Source: Allobosea sp035944375 (GTDB lineage Bacteria > Pseudomonadota > Alphaproteobacteria > Rhizobiales > Beijerinckiaceae). Taken from it: a DNA stretch of 64,000 nucleotides. Each line of letters opens with the position of its first letter. Position 1 is the stretch's first letter. The stretch lies in assembly GCF_035944375.1 (NCBI RefSeq), contig NZ_DASZBE010000007.1. One strand, 5' to 3'. The position numbers and the translations under genes were made by a program. The notes beneath the pieces are model-generated. The model did no database searches and had not been told where the DNA came from. It saw only the letters and a program-made list of their open reading frames with translations. Positions 1 to 7,150 of this stretch are shown piece after piece.

Positions 1-123
1 GCATCGTTTTCACCTGCTGCATCGTGGCGCGGGATTTGGCGTGGGGCGGGCAGTGCTGGCAAGGCCCAACCACGCAAGCGCGGCGGGCAAAGGCGCGGCA
101 TGGCTGACAGCGGCGGAGGTGTG
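1..123. other. Upstream flank, no supported gene
   Basis: GC-rich stretch before the toxin-antitoxin operator. A minus-strand gene could begin at the CAT at 19-21 (reading Met-Gln-Gln-Val-Lys-Thr-Met towards the window edge), but no Shine-Dalgarno sequence precedes it and only a few codons are inside the window, so it is not called. Confidence 0.3.
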
Positions 124-144
124 TGTTATACGAGACGTATAACA
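124..144. promoter_or_regulatory. Perfect palindromic operator of the AbrB-Doc module
   Basis: Two 9-nt arms, TGTTATACG and its exact reverse complement CGTATAACA, flank the 3-nt spacer AGA. The site ends 16 nt before the antitoxin start codon. AbrB/MazE-type antitoxins usually bind such dyads over their own promoter, so autoregulation is inferred. Confidence 0.6.
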
Positions 145-160
145 GCGAGGAGCGCTTGCC

Positions 161-427
161 ATGAACGAGACCGTCCCGCCGCAGGCTGGCGAAGCCGTTC
201 CCGATGTCGTCCAACTCCGCAAGATCGGAAACTCGGTCGGCATCATACTGACCAAGGACATTCTGGCCCGCTTCCGCCTGGCGGAGGGGGACCGCTTCAC
301 GGTGGTCCAGCAGCCGGGCGGCGAGGTCAAGCTCGTGCCTTATGACGATGTCCATGCCCGGGGCATGGAGATCGCGCGACGCTCCTTCAAGAAATACGCT
401 GCCACCTATCGCGAACTTGCCAAATGA
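161..427 (+). CDS. AbrB/MazE-family antitoxin
   Basis: 88-residue protein with a SpoVT-AbrB swapped-hairpin DNA-binding domain over residues ~18-60 (VQLRKIGNSVGIILTKDIL, then a GDRF/VKLVPYD segment). The C-terminal helix region (~65-88) is the usual toxin-wrapping part. A GAGGAG-type ribosome site precedes the ATG. The last codon and stop overlap the toxin start by 4 nt (ATGA), so the two are translationally coupled. It should neutralise the downstream Doc protein and repress the operon through the palindrome just upstream. Phd is the classical Doc partner; AbrB-Doc pairings are a known alternative. Confidence 0.85.
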   Translation: MNETVPPQAGEAVPDVVQLRKIGNSVGIILTKDILARFRLAEGDRFTVVQQPGGEVKLVPYDDVHARGMEIARRSFKKYAATYRELAK

Positions 428-819
428 GCGAGCCGATCTGGGTGAGTGTCGAGCTGGCGAGCGACATCCACGCGGAACAGCTCGCGCTCTTCGGTGGACC
501 AGCCGGCTTGCGGGACCGGGCGCTGCTCGAATCGGCTCTGGCACGCGCACCGAACAAGCATGCGTATGGCGAAAACGATCTCGCCGCCCTGGCAGCGGCC
601 TATGCCTTCGGGGTGGCGCGCAACCATCCCTTCGCCGACGGGAACAAGCGCGCGGCGTTCGGCTGCATGATCGTGTTCCTCGGCCTCAATGGTATCGATT
701 TCGATGTCGATCCCGCCATGGCCGCCGCCGCCATCCTCGCTCTCGCGGCCGGTGAGGTCGAGGAGGAGGGGCTGACGCGCTGGATTCGCGACAACTGGCC
801 CAAGGATGCGCCGGCATGA
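424..819 (+). CDS. doc: Death-on-curing (Doc) Fic-family toxin
   Basis: 131 residues, the usual Doc length. The Fic catalytic motif is at residues 68-76 (HPFADGNKR): the catalytic His, the acidic residue and the Asn-Lys-Arg phosphate-binding end are all present. Classical P1 Doc has Ala-Asn-Lys-Arg where this protein has Gly-Asn-Lys-Arg, which is nearer the general Fic consensus. Family role: Doc phosphorylates elongation factor Tu and arrests translation, whereas most other Fic proteins AMPylate. Because of the intermediate motif the reaction is not certain here. It is co-translated with the AbrB antitoxin. Confidence 0.85.
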   Translation: MSEPIWVSVELASDIHAEQLALFGGPAGLRDRALLESALARAPNKHAYGENDLAALAAAYAFGVARNHPFADGNKRAAFGCMIVFLGLNGIDFDVDPAMAAAAILALAAGEVEEEGLTRWIRDNWPKDAPA

Positions 820-829
820 GGACACCCCG

Positions 830-1711
830 ATGACCAAACCCATCTGGATCGAGGCCGCGATCAACGGGCCCTGGGGCGTCACGCGCCAGCCGGGCATTCC
901 GATCGCCATTCCCGACATCGTCGCCGACGGGATCGCGGCGGTGGAGGCGGGCGCGGCGATCGTCCATCTGCATGTCTACGACCTCGAGACCGGGCGCCAG
1001 CGCGACGACTGGGAGCTCTATGCGAAGGCGATCGAGGGCATCCGCGCGAAGGTCGACGCGATCGTCTATCCGACGATCCCGATCGTCGGCTCGGCCTATG
1101 CGGGGGACATCATCGGGTCGGGCCGCTACACGCATCTGGAGGAACTGGCCAGGCGCGGGCTGGTCGAATGGGGCGTGCTCGACCCCGGCTCCTGCAACTG
1201 GCTGACCTTCGACGGCATCCCCGCAGGCGAGGCCGGCTTCATCTACCAGAACCCCGGCGAGCATATCCGCGAGGGGATGGCGGTGGCGCAGGCGCACAGG
1301 ATCCATCCGAGCTATGCGATCTACGAGCCCGGCTTCACGCGGCTGGGCGCGGCGCTGGCCAAGGCCTATCCGGGCATGCCCTGCCCGATCTACCGGCTGA
1401 TGTTCTCGGACGCCTTCGCCTGGGGCTTCCCGCCGCGCGACTGGGCGCTCGATGCGCATCTGAAGCTGCTGGCGGAGGATGCCCCCGAGGCGCCGGTGAT
1501 GATCGCGGGGCTGGGCGTGGATCTCACCCAGCTGATCCCGGCGGCGGTCGCGCGCGGGGTGCATGTGCGCGCCGGGCTGGAGGATGCGCCCTTCGGCTGC
1601 GGGCGGACCAATGCCGATCTGGTGGCGGAAACGGTGCGGCGGGTCGAGGCCGCCGGGGGGCGTCCGGCCAGCGTCGCCGAGGTCAGGGCCCGGCTGAAGG
1701 CCGTGGGCTGA
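830..1711 (+). CDS. Beta-keto acid cleavage enzyme (BKACE, DUF849)
   Basis: 293-residue TIM-barrel enzyme of the 3-keto-5-aminohexanoate cleavage (Kce) family, which condenses a beta-keto acid with acetyl-CoA to give acetoacetate and a new CoA ester. The N-terminal signature KPIWIEAAINGPW is present, the metal-binding HxH is H46/H48 (AIVHLHV), and the late GLED motif has E251, the family's other metal-ligand position. The substrate cannot be told from sequence. An upstream in-frame ATG at 806 exists, but GAGGA eight bases before 830 favours the start given. It lies 7 nt before an FAD oxidoreductase. A decayed copy of its 3' end lies beyond that gene, so the locus was once duplicated. Confidence 0.88.
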   Translation: MTKPIWIEAAINGPWGVTRQPGIPIAIPDIVADGIAAVEAGAAIVHLHVYDLETGRQRDDWELYAKAIEGIRAKVDAIVYPTIPIVGSAYAGDIIGSGRYTHLEELARRGLVEWGVLDPGSCNWLTFDGIPAGEAGFIYQNPGEHIREGMAVAQAHRIHPSYAIYEPGFTRLGAALAKAYPGMPCPIYRLMFSDAFAWGFPPRDWALDAHLKLLAEDAPEAPVMIAGLGVDLTQLIPAAVARGVHVRAGLEDAPFGCGRTNADLVAETVRRVEAAGGRPASVAEVRARLKAVG

Positions 1712-1718
1712 GCCGGCC

Positions 1719-3323
1719 ATGGCGACGACCAACTGCGATGTGGTGATCCTCGGCGCGGGCCATAACGGCCTCGTCTGCGCGCACCGGCTCGCCAAGGCGG
1801 GGCTGTCGGTGACGGTTCTGGAGCGGCGCGGCGTCGTCGGCGGCGCGGCCGTGACCGAGAACTTCCATCCCGGCTTCCGCAATTCGACCGCGAGCTACAC
1901 GGTCAGCCTGCTGCGGCCGGAGATCATCGCGGCGATGGAGCTGCACCGCCACGGCCTGCGGATCGTCGAGCGGCGCATGGCCAACTTCCTGCCGCTGCCG
2001 GACGGGCGCCATCTTGCGGCCGGGCCCGGGCGGACGGCGGCTTCCGTCGCCGCGTTCTCGGAGCGCGATGCGCAGCGTCTGCCGGCCTATGAGGCGCGGC
2101 TGGAGACGGTGGCTGCGGTGCTGCGCGACCTCGTGCTGCAGGCGCCGCCCAATCTGGCTGAGGGCGGCTGGCTCGCTGCGCTGCCGGATCTGATCGACGC
2201 CGGCCGGGTGGCGCGGCGGCTGTCGCGGCTCGATCTCACCGCCAAGCGCGACGTGATGGACCTCTTCACCAAATCGGCGGGGGCCTGGCTCGATGGCTGG
2301 TTCGAGAGCGAGCCGATCAAGGCGCTGCTCGGCTTCGATGCGGTCGTCGGCAACTATGCCAGCCCCTACACGCCGGGCTCGGCCTATGTGCTGCTGCACC
2401 ATGTCTTCGGCGAGGTGAACGGCAACAAGGGCGCCTGGGGCCACGCCATCGGCGGCATGGGCGCGATCACGCAGGCGATGGCGAAGGCCTGCGCGGAAGC
2501 CGGTGTCGCCATCCGGCTCGACAGCCCCGTCGCGCAGGTGCTGAGCGAAAAGGGGCGGGCGGTCGGCGCGGTGACGGAGGCCGGCGATGTGGTGCGGGCG
2601 CGCGCGGTCGTCTCGAATCTCCATCCGCGGCTGCTGTTCTCCAAGGTCGATCCGGCGATCGTGCCTGCGGATTTCACCGAGCGGATGACGCGCTATGCCT
2701 CGGGCTCGGGCACCTTCCGGATGAATGTCGCGCTGTCGGAGCTGCCGCGCTTCACCAGCCTGCCGGAACCGGGCGACCATCACACCGCCGGCATCATCAT
2801 TGCGCCGAGCCTCGGCTACATGGACCGCGCCCATGCGCAGGCGCGTCTCTCAGGCTGGTCGCAGGAGCCGATCGTCGAGATGCTGATCCCCTCGACGCTC
2901 GACGACTCCCTGGCCCCGCCGGGCTGCCATGTCGCGAGCCTGTTCTGCCAGCATGTCGCGCCGGTGCTGCCCGAGGGGCTCGACTGGGAGACCTGCCGCG
3001 ACCGGGTCGCCAATCTGATGATCGAGACGGTCGACCGTTACGCGCCGGGCTTCAAGGCCTCCGTGGTCGGGCGGCTGGCGCTCTCCCCCGCCGATCTGGA
3101 GGCGCGCTTCGGGCTGATCGGGGGCGACATCTTTCATGGCCGGCTGACGCTCGACCAGCTCTTCTCGGCCCGGCCCGTGCTCGGCCATGCCGATTACCGC
3201 ATGCCGGTGCCGGGGCTCTATCTCTGCGGCTCGGGCGCCCATCCCGGCGGCGGCGTCACCGGCGCGCCGGGGTATAATGCTGCGGCTGCCGTGCTCGCCG
3301 ACCGGCGGCGGAAGCGGTTTTGA
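1719..3323 (+). CDS. FAD-dependent oxidoreductase (phytoene desaturase / PYROXD2-like)
   Basis: 534 residues. The Rossmann FAD-binding motif GAGHNG is at residues 12-17, followed by an acidic-capped strand (VTVLERR). The C-terminal FAD-binding signature of the amine-oxidase/carotenoid-desaturase superfamily (GLYLCGSGAHPGGGVTGAPG) is near residue 500. The family (COG1233) covers phytoene dehydrogenases and the poorly characterised PYROXD2 proteins. With no carotenoid genes nearby and this length, the PYROXD2-like group fits better. It starts 7 nt after the BKACE stop, suggesting co-transcription. The substrate is unknown. Confidence 0.8.
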   Translation: MATTNCDVVILGAGHNGLVCAHRLAKAGLSVTVLERRGVVGGAAVTENFHPGFRNSTASYTVSLLRPEIIAAMELHRHGLRIVERRMANFLPLPDGRHLAAGPGRTAASVAAFSERDAQRLPAYEARLETVAAVLRDLVLQAPPNLAEGGWLAALPDLIDAGRVARRLSRLDLTAKRDVMDLFTKSAGAWLDGWFESEPIKALLGFDAVVGNYASPYTPGSAYVLLHHVFGEVNGNKGAWGHAIGGMGAITQAMAKACAEAGVAIRLDSPVAQVLSEKGRAVGAVTEAGDVVRARAVVSNLHPRLLFSKVDPAIVPADFTERMTRYASGSGTFRMNVALSELPRFTSLPEPGDHHTAGIIIAPSLGYMDRAHAQARLSGWSQEPIVEMLIPSTLDDSLAPPGCHVASLFCQHVAPVLPEGLDWETCRDRVANLMIETVDRYAPGFKASVVGRLALSPADLEARFGLIGGDIFHGRLTLDQLFSARPVLGHADYRMPVPGLYLCGSGAHPGGGVTGAPGYNAAAAVLADRRRKRF

Positions 3324-3343
3324 GGGCTGATGCGGGCCGGGCC

Positions 3344-3470
3344 GATGCGCCCTCGGAGGGCGGTGGAAGGGTACTGATCTGGTGGCGGAGACGGTCCGGC
3401 TGGTCGAGGCCGCCGGCGGGGGGGGGGCGGCCCGGGTGGCGGAGGTGAGGGCGGAATTACCGGGGCGGCA
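3344..3470 (+). pseudogene. Remnant of a second BKACE gene (3' end only)
   Basis: Reading from the GAT at 3376 gives DLVAETVRLVEAAGG, then a glycine-rich slip, then AEVRAELPG. This matches the C-terminus of the intact BKACE gene (DLVAETVRRVEAAGGRPASVAEVRARL), and the DNA agrees closely over 1617-1700. Upstream, GATGCGCCCT at 3344 matches the DAP codons before it, but in a shifted frame, so the fragment is broken. A ten-base G run sits in the middle. No start or complete domain remains. Confidence 0.75.
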
Positions 3471-3706
3471 GGTGTGTCGAGGGTCGCGTTGGGTCGAAAG
3501 CTGGTGACGTCGGCTCTACGCCCGAAAGCAGGCTTGTGAGAGTCCCAACTGCTCAAGGCTATATGCCGATTTCGTGTGCTTCTATCCTGTGTGCAGGTTT
3601 TCTCCTTCTTGTGGAGAGAGGCATGGCAGGCTTACGTTGGGTTGCAAGAAAAGCACCCCAAACGCCGTAGGGGGGTGTTTCGCGGGCGCAACTTGCCGGG
3701 GGGCTG
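3471..3706. other. Left boundary of the AT-richer island, no gene
   Basis: Composition changes here from strongly GC-rich to mixed. A weak dyad (CACCCC at 3654-3659, GGGGTG at 3672-3677) precedes the first island gene, and GGGGGG just before its ATG can serve as ribosome site. No convincing promoter, attachment repeat or tRNA is visible. Confidence 0.4.
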
Positions 3707-4567
3707 ATGGACAAGACCAGGGGCGAGAAGATTTTCGATGCTGTGCTCGGCGGAGAGCGTGGCAGGGAAAAAGGCAACCTCGGCAATCTGCTTCTGTTTG
3801 CGATGGTCGCCACCGGTATCGTCGCCCTGATCTACGTGCTTACGATGTGGCTGACGAAAGAATCGCCCGTCAGCACGCTCGGTCAGACCGGCGACTACTT
3901 CGGCGGGATTTTGAACCCGATCCTGAGCTTCTTGGCCTTTATGGGTGTGCTTTACTCGATTCAGCTTCAGCGGAATGACCTCGCGGAGAACGAAAAGCAG
4001 ACCAAGCGCCAGTTTGAGAACGCCGAACGGCAGCGGTTTGAGACAACGTTCTTCCAGATGCTGACGGTGCACGACAGCATCGTGAACTCGCTCGATCTGA
4101 TCAAAAATGGTGCTCCAACCGCCTCCGGCAGGGATTGCTTCAAGGCGTATCATCAGAGGCTGCTGGTGCAATACAAGGCTGCGAAACAGGAAGGCCCCGA
4201 CGATCCTGTGGCAAGGATCAAGGTCGCATATGCGGTGTTTTGGAAGGAAAACCGACAGGATTTAGGCCACTACATGCGCTTCCTCTTCAATTTCATCCGT
4301 TATGTGGATGAAGCTGAAATACCGCGAATGGCCAGCGATAGCGTTGACCCGCGCACCAAGTTCATCCGGGTGTTGAGATCGCAGATATCCGACTACGAGC
4401 TGGCGATCCTTTTCTACAATTTCTTTTCTCCGTACGGCGAAAAATTCCGTGAGCTGTCGGGTCGGTACGATCTCTTGGACAACATGCCGAAAGAGCTTGT
4501 GCTGTTTCAGGACCACCTCAAATACCGACAGGGCATGGGCAATATCGATGATCTGCCAGCTCTTTGA
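3707..4567 (+). CDS. Putative phage abortive infection protein (putAbiC type)
   Basis: 286 residues. Two membrane segments (~27-49 and ~65-85) enclose the motif GGILNPILSF, followed by a charged coiled-coil stretch (~88-110). The cytoplasmic part has FETTFFQML (111-119), His122, GRDCF (141-145) and a C-terminal block LRSQISDYELAILFYNFF. This order (double membrane hairpin with LNPILSF, FETTFF, GR-C-F, LS-YE-FYN) is that of the putative abortive-infection family related to lactococcal AbiC, which acts after phage entry by an unresolved mechanism. It is first in a tight three-gene unit. The gene is richer in A/T than its surroundings, consistent with lateral transfer. Confidence 0.75.
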   Translation: MDKTRGEKIFDAVLGGERGREKGNLGNLLLFAMVATGIVALIYVLTMWLTKESPVSTLGQTGDYFGGILNPILSFLAFMGVLYSIQLQRNDLAENEKQTKRQFENAERQRFETTFFQMLTVHDSIVNSLDLIKNGAPTASGRDCFKAYHQRLLVQYKAAKQEGPDDPVARIKVAYAVFWKENRQDLGHYMRFLFNFIRYVDEAEIPRMASDSVDPRTKFIRVLRSQISDYELAILFYNFFSPYGEKFRELSGRYDLLDNMPKELVLFQDHLKYRQGMGNIDDLPAL

Positions 4568-4595
4568 GTAGGCTTACACAGCGGCTGGGGGAGTC

Positions 4596-5387
4596 ATGGC
4601 ATTATCGCGGATCAAGGTCGCGGAGTTTTTAGACAAGCAGAACGTCGGTTCTGTGGGACGACTTCCTTGGTTTCATTCCACAAGCGGGATGAACCTCTTT
4701 GATATCTTGAATGAACGCAATCTAATAGCGATGCCATGTACTGTGTTCAAGGGAGATAAGTTAACCTATTTCTTTGTGGGACGCCCAGCTTTCAAATACC
4801 ATGTAGATAGTGATCCGCCTGAATGGATGCTGCCGCTCGTGTTCGTTTTTGAGTTCAAAAAGCCGCCGCTTATAAAGCGGGTATATCCGTTTGATTCAGG
4901 CGCGTTCAGCTCCAAAAGGATGCCTGATTATATCCAGACATTTAACCGAGAGCGATTTTTGCTCGGCACTTCTCTGAAAACCGTCGATAAGTTGATATCT
5001 TATTATTTTGAGGATGAGAAAAGCTATATCGTGCGCGAGCCGAACAGTGAGAAGCAGCTGAAGCGGAAGCACGCCATGGATATGAGGCACGCCGAAGTGA
5101 TGGCGCTTGCCCGGCTTTACAACGAGAATACGAGCACGGACCTGGACGATAGAGCTGCAACGGTCGAGTTACAGGTCGATCATGATATCGCGCTGGATGA
5201 TGGGAACGTGATCGGCGTCATCGTGTGCCAGGAATGGCTGAGAACGCCCGAAGTTGAGAGGAAGCTGGCGAGGATCACAAAAAACATAATTACGTACAGC
5301 CTCTACCCCAATACGATGCAGGGCTATTTCGGCGTTATCAATGAAAAGGTGATGGAGCTGTATCAGAAGTTGGGCCGGATTCGATGA
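4596..5387 (+). CDS. Uncharacterised protein with DarT/ADP-ribosyltransferase-like signatures
   Basis: 263 residues, no signal peptide or membrane segment. Residues 26-38 (FHSTSGMNLFDIL) resemble the NAD-binding H-x-T-x3-NL-x2-IL opening of DarT-type (DUF4433) ADP-ribosyltransferases. TYFFVGRPAF (57-66) offers an aromatic-rich strand with Arg63, and MRHAEVMAL (163-171) places Glu167 where DarT has its catalytic glutamate on an (R/Q)-x-E-hydrophobic strand. DarT enzymes modify DNA and act in phage defence. The assignment is inference from motif order; overall similarity looks low and no macrodomain (DarG) gene is adjacent. It starts 28 nt after putAbiC and overlaps the next gene by 4 nt. Base use is AT-rich. 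Confidence 0.45.
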   Translation: MALSRIKVAEFLDKQNVGSVGRLPWFHSTSGMNLFDILNERNLIAMPCTVFKGDKLTYFFVGRPAFKYHVDSDPPEWMLPLVFVFEFKKPPLIKRVYPFDSGAFSSKRMPDYIQTFNRERFLLGTSLKTVDKLISYYFEDEKSYIVREPNSEKQLKRKHAMDMRHAEVMALARLYNENTSTDLDDRAATVELQVDHDIALDDGNVIGVIVCQEWLRTPEVERKLARITKNIITYSLYPNTMQGYFGVINEKVMELYQKLGRIR

Positions 5388-6631
5388 GCTTCAGAAGTAT
5401 CCTCAAAATCGTTGGAGTAGCAAGATTTCATCCGAACGCCGATTGTATTGGCTTTACGCTGTTCGGCATGTCTGGGTCGAACCGTACGTTTGTCGCAGAA
5501 TGCAATGACGATCTGAATATTGGCAATTTTACTCAATTCGGTGGCTTCGACAACTTTGCTGTCGAGATCGACATACCTCGCGACTACCGGGGCCGAAGTT
5601 TCTCCATCGGCGATCCGATCCCGATCCCATTTTGGCTCGATGGCCAGCTCAGGTTCATGATGGGTGACACTAAAACCTACGGCCCCATGCCGCCTACCGC
5701 AGAGCCGAACGGCGTAATGAGCACTCTGGTCGCTCTCCTGAAGGACGCACGATCAGGCGAGCTGCGGAAACGAACTCGGGAGAGGGCTGGCGACAGCCTG
5801 CGGCGGTCGCACCCCGACGTGTTCCGGCGAAAGCCCCAAGATACTCGCTATTGGGTCGCCCGGTTTGCGCTCGCGGCTTCACAGCTGGATTTGGACAACA
5901 ACGAATCTCCTATCCTAGAGCGGGAGCTAAACGCTCGCGCAGAAGACTGGCTCGGAGCCTTCTTGGTTCATACGGATTTCCGAAGGCTGTCCATTTTGCT
6001 GAGCGCTGGAGGCACCAGAATATTTTCACGGGTGCGGAAGCAGGAGATCGTGTTCTCCTTCTTCATGCACCGGTTGGTGAACCAGTCATTTGAGCAATGC
6101 GCAAGGTTTGCAGACGACAGACTTGTCAAAAGCTTATTTCCGCGCGGGCTGATCAACTACCAAGAGAAGCACGGTTGGCCGAAGCGACGGTACAACACCG
6201 CATTTCCAGAGGAAATCTATGAGCCTTTGGCGCGAATTATTGAGCAATCCGCAAGGCTAATGCAATGGGAGGTCTGCGAGAGGGTTGCTTACCTCATGCT
6301 GGTAAACGACGATCTGCCGATGGCATTGCGCAGTGATATCCAAATGACGCTGCATCATAATCAAGACCATCTCTTTCGGGAGGTGCCGTTCACCACAAAG
6401 GCGGAGAATAATCACGGCGAATTCGAGCTGGCGCCACGGCGGGGGGATAATATGACGCTCAGTCATAATAACCGAGTAATTCTGGGTCTAAGTTCCTCTA
6501 ATGCAGCGGCGGCAATCGGTCTGCTTTCCGGGGCAGATAGGCTGCGGCTAAACTGGCCAAAGAAAGGAGAAATTGAAGAAGATCTTGTTTATATTTTAGC
6601 GAAGAAGATCGACCTATCCTTAAATGGCTAG
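5384..6631 (+). CDS. Unknown 415-residue protein of the island operon
   Basis: No family recognised. The protein looks soluble. Residues ~1-110 appear beta-rich, with strands such as CIGFTLFGMSG and FAVEIDIPRD; the middle (~140-310) is helical and rich in Arg; the tail (~320-415) is mixed. No Walker, HEAT, HNH, PD-(D/E)XK or macrodomain motif was found. Its ATG overlaps the stop of the DarT-like gene (ATGA), so it is probably made in fixed ratio with it and may be its partner, target sensor or immunity factor; this is conjecture. AT-rich codon use increases towards the 3' end, and the gene closes the island's coding part. Confidence 0.6.
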   Translation: MSFRSILKIVGVARFHPNADCIGFTLFGMSGSNRTFVAECNDDLNIGNFTQFGGFDNFAVEIDIPRDYRGRSFSIGDPIPIPFWLDGQLRFMMGDTKTYGPMPPTAEPNGVMSTLVALLKDARSGELRKRTRERAGDSLRRSHPDVFRRKPQDTRYWVARFALAASQLDLDNNESPILERELNARAEDWLGAFLVHTDFRRLSILLSAGGTRIFSRVRKQEIVFSFFMHRLVNQSFEQCARFADDRLVKSLFPRGLINYQEKHGWPKRRYNTAFPEEIYEPLARIIEQSARLMQWEVCERVAYLMLVNDDLPMALRSDIQMTLHHNQDHLFREVPFTTKAENNHGEFELAPRRGDNMTLSHNNRVILGLSSSNAAAAIGLLSGADRLRLNWPKKGEIEEDLVYILAKKIDLSLNG

Positions 6632-6653
6632 CTGATATTTATAATTTTGCGGC

Positions 6654-6977
6654 ATGTCGAGAATCCAGGATGGAAGAGCGGCCATGCGTCCTAATGGGCG
6701 CCCCGTCGGCACGCCGTTCAAGCCAGAGCAGTCTGGCAACCCCGCTGGTCGCAGGCCCGTCCCCAATATCCACACTCGGATAAAGTGCATCCTCGAAGAC
6801 GACAAGCCGGGGCTAACAGCGTCGCCGGGGGCGATTGCGACTGCCTCAGGAGAGGTCGCAGCCGCTCGATGCGGCGATCATCGCTGGCCTGCCTCTTTCC
6901 TATACAGAGATGCCCAAAGCCAACTTTTAGATTTTATCCACGAACAGCTCCAGATACTCCCCTGCCGATCTCCGTAG
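6654..6977 (+). pseudogene. DUF5681-type N-terminal fragment (truncated)
   Basis: The first ~50 residues contain GRPVGTPFKPEQSGNPAGRRP, the FKPGQSGNPxGRP hallmark of DUF5681 proteins, which are often carried by phages and genomic islands. After ILEDD the reading frame loses any resemblance and stops at 6977, far short of the usual length. Another frame of the same stretch ends in a plausible protein tail (LPLSYTEMPKANF, stop near 6931), so the region looks like fused debris. It marks the right edge of the island. Confidence 0.55.
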
Positions 6978-7150
6978 ACCGGTCGAAACCGGACGTTCCC
7001 AGCGCCTGCTTTTGGCCGTTTCCGAATGCCTGCGCCGAGCTGCCGCCCAAACCGGCATCCTCTCGCCCCCGCGAGACGACCCGCCACATTGGCCCCGCGA
7101 CGACGCCACCCTACATAGGAGCCCAGCCCGACCCGAAAGCGCCCCGCCCC
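6978..7150. other. Right junction of the island, no gene
   Basis: Composition returns to GC-rich. An open frame continues upstream of the kinase start, but its content (Cys, Pro and Arg rich) does not look like protein and matches no kinase N-terminus. No direct repeat flanking the island was found by eye. Confidence 0.4.

Noticed and set aside
686..1882. Large antisense frame opposite the BKACE gene
   Set aside because: His/Arg/Gly-rich translation typical of high-GC antisense shadows; no start site or family.
3654..3677. CACCCC/GGGGTG dyad before the first island gene
   Set aside because: Only six pairs with a 12-nt loop and a mismatch; too weak to call an operator or terminator.
3471..7150. 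tRNA or direct repeats as an integration site of the island
   Set aside because: No cloverleaf or matching flanking repeats were found by eye; no integrase gene is present.
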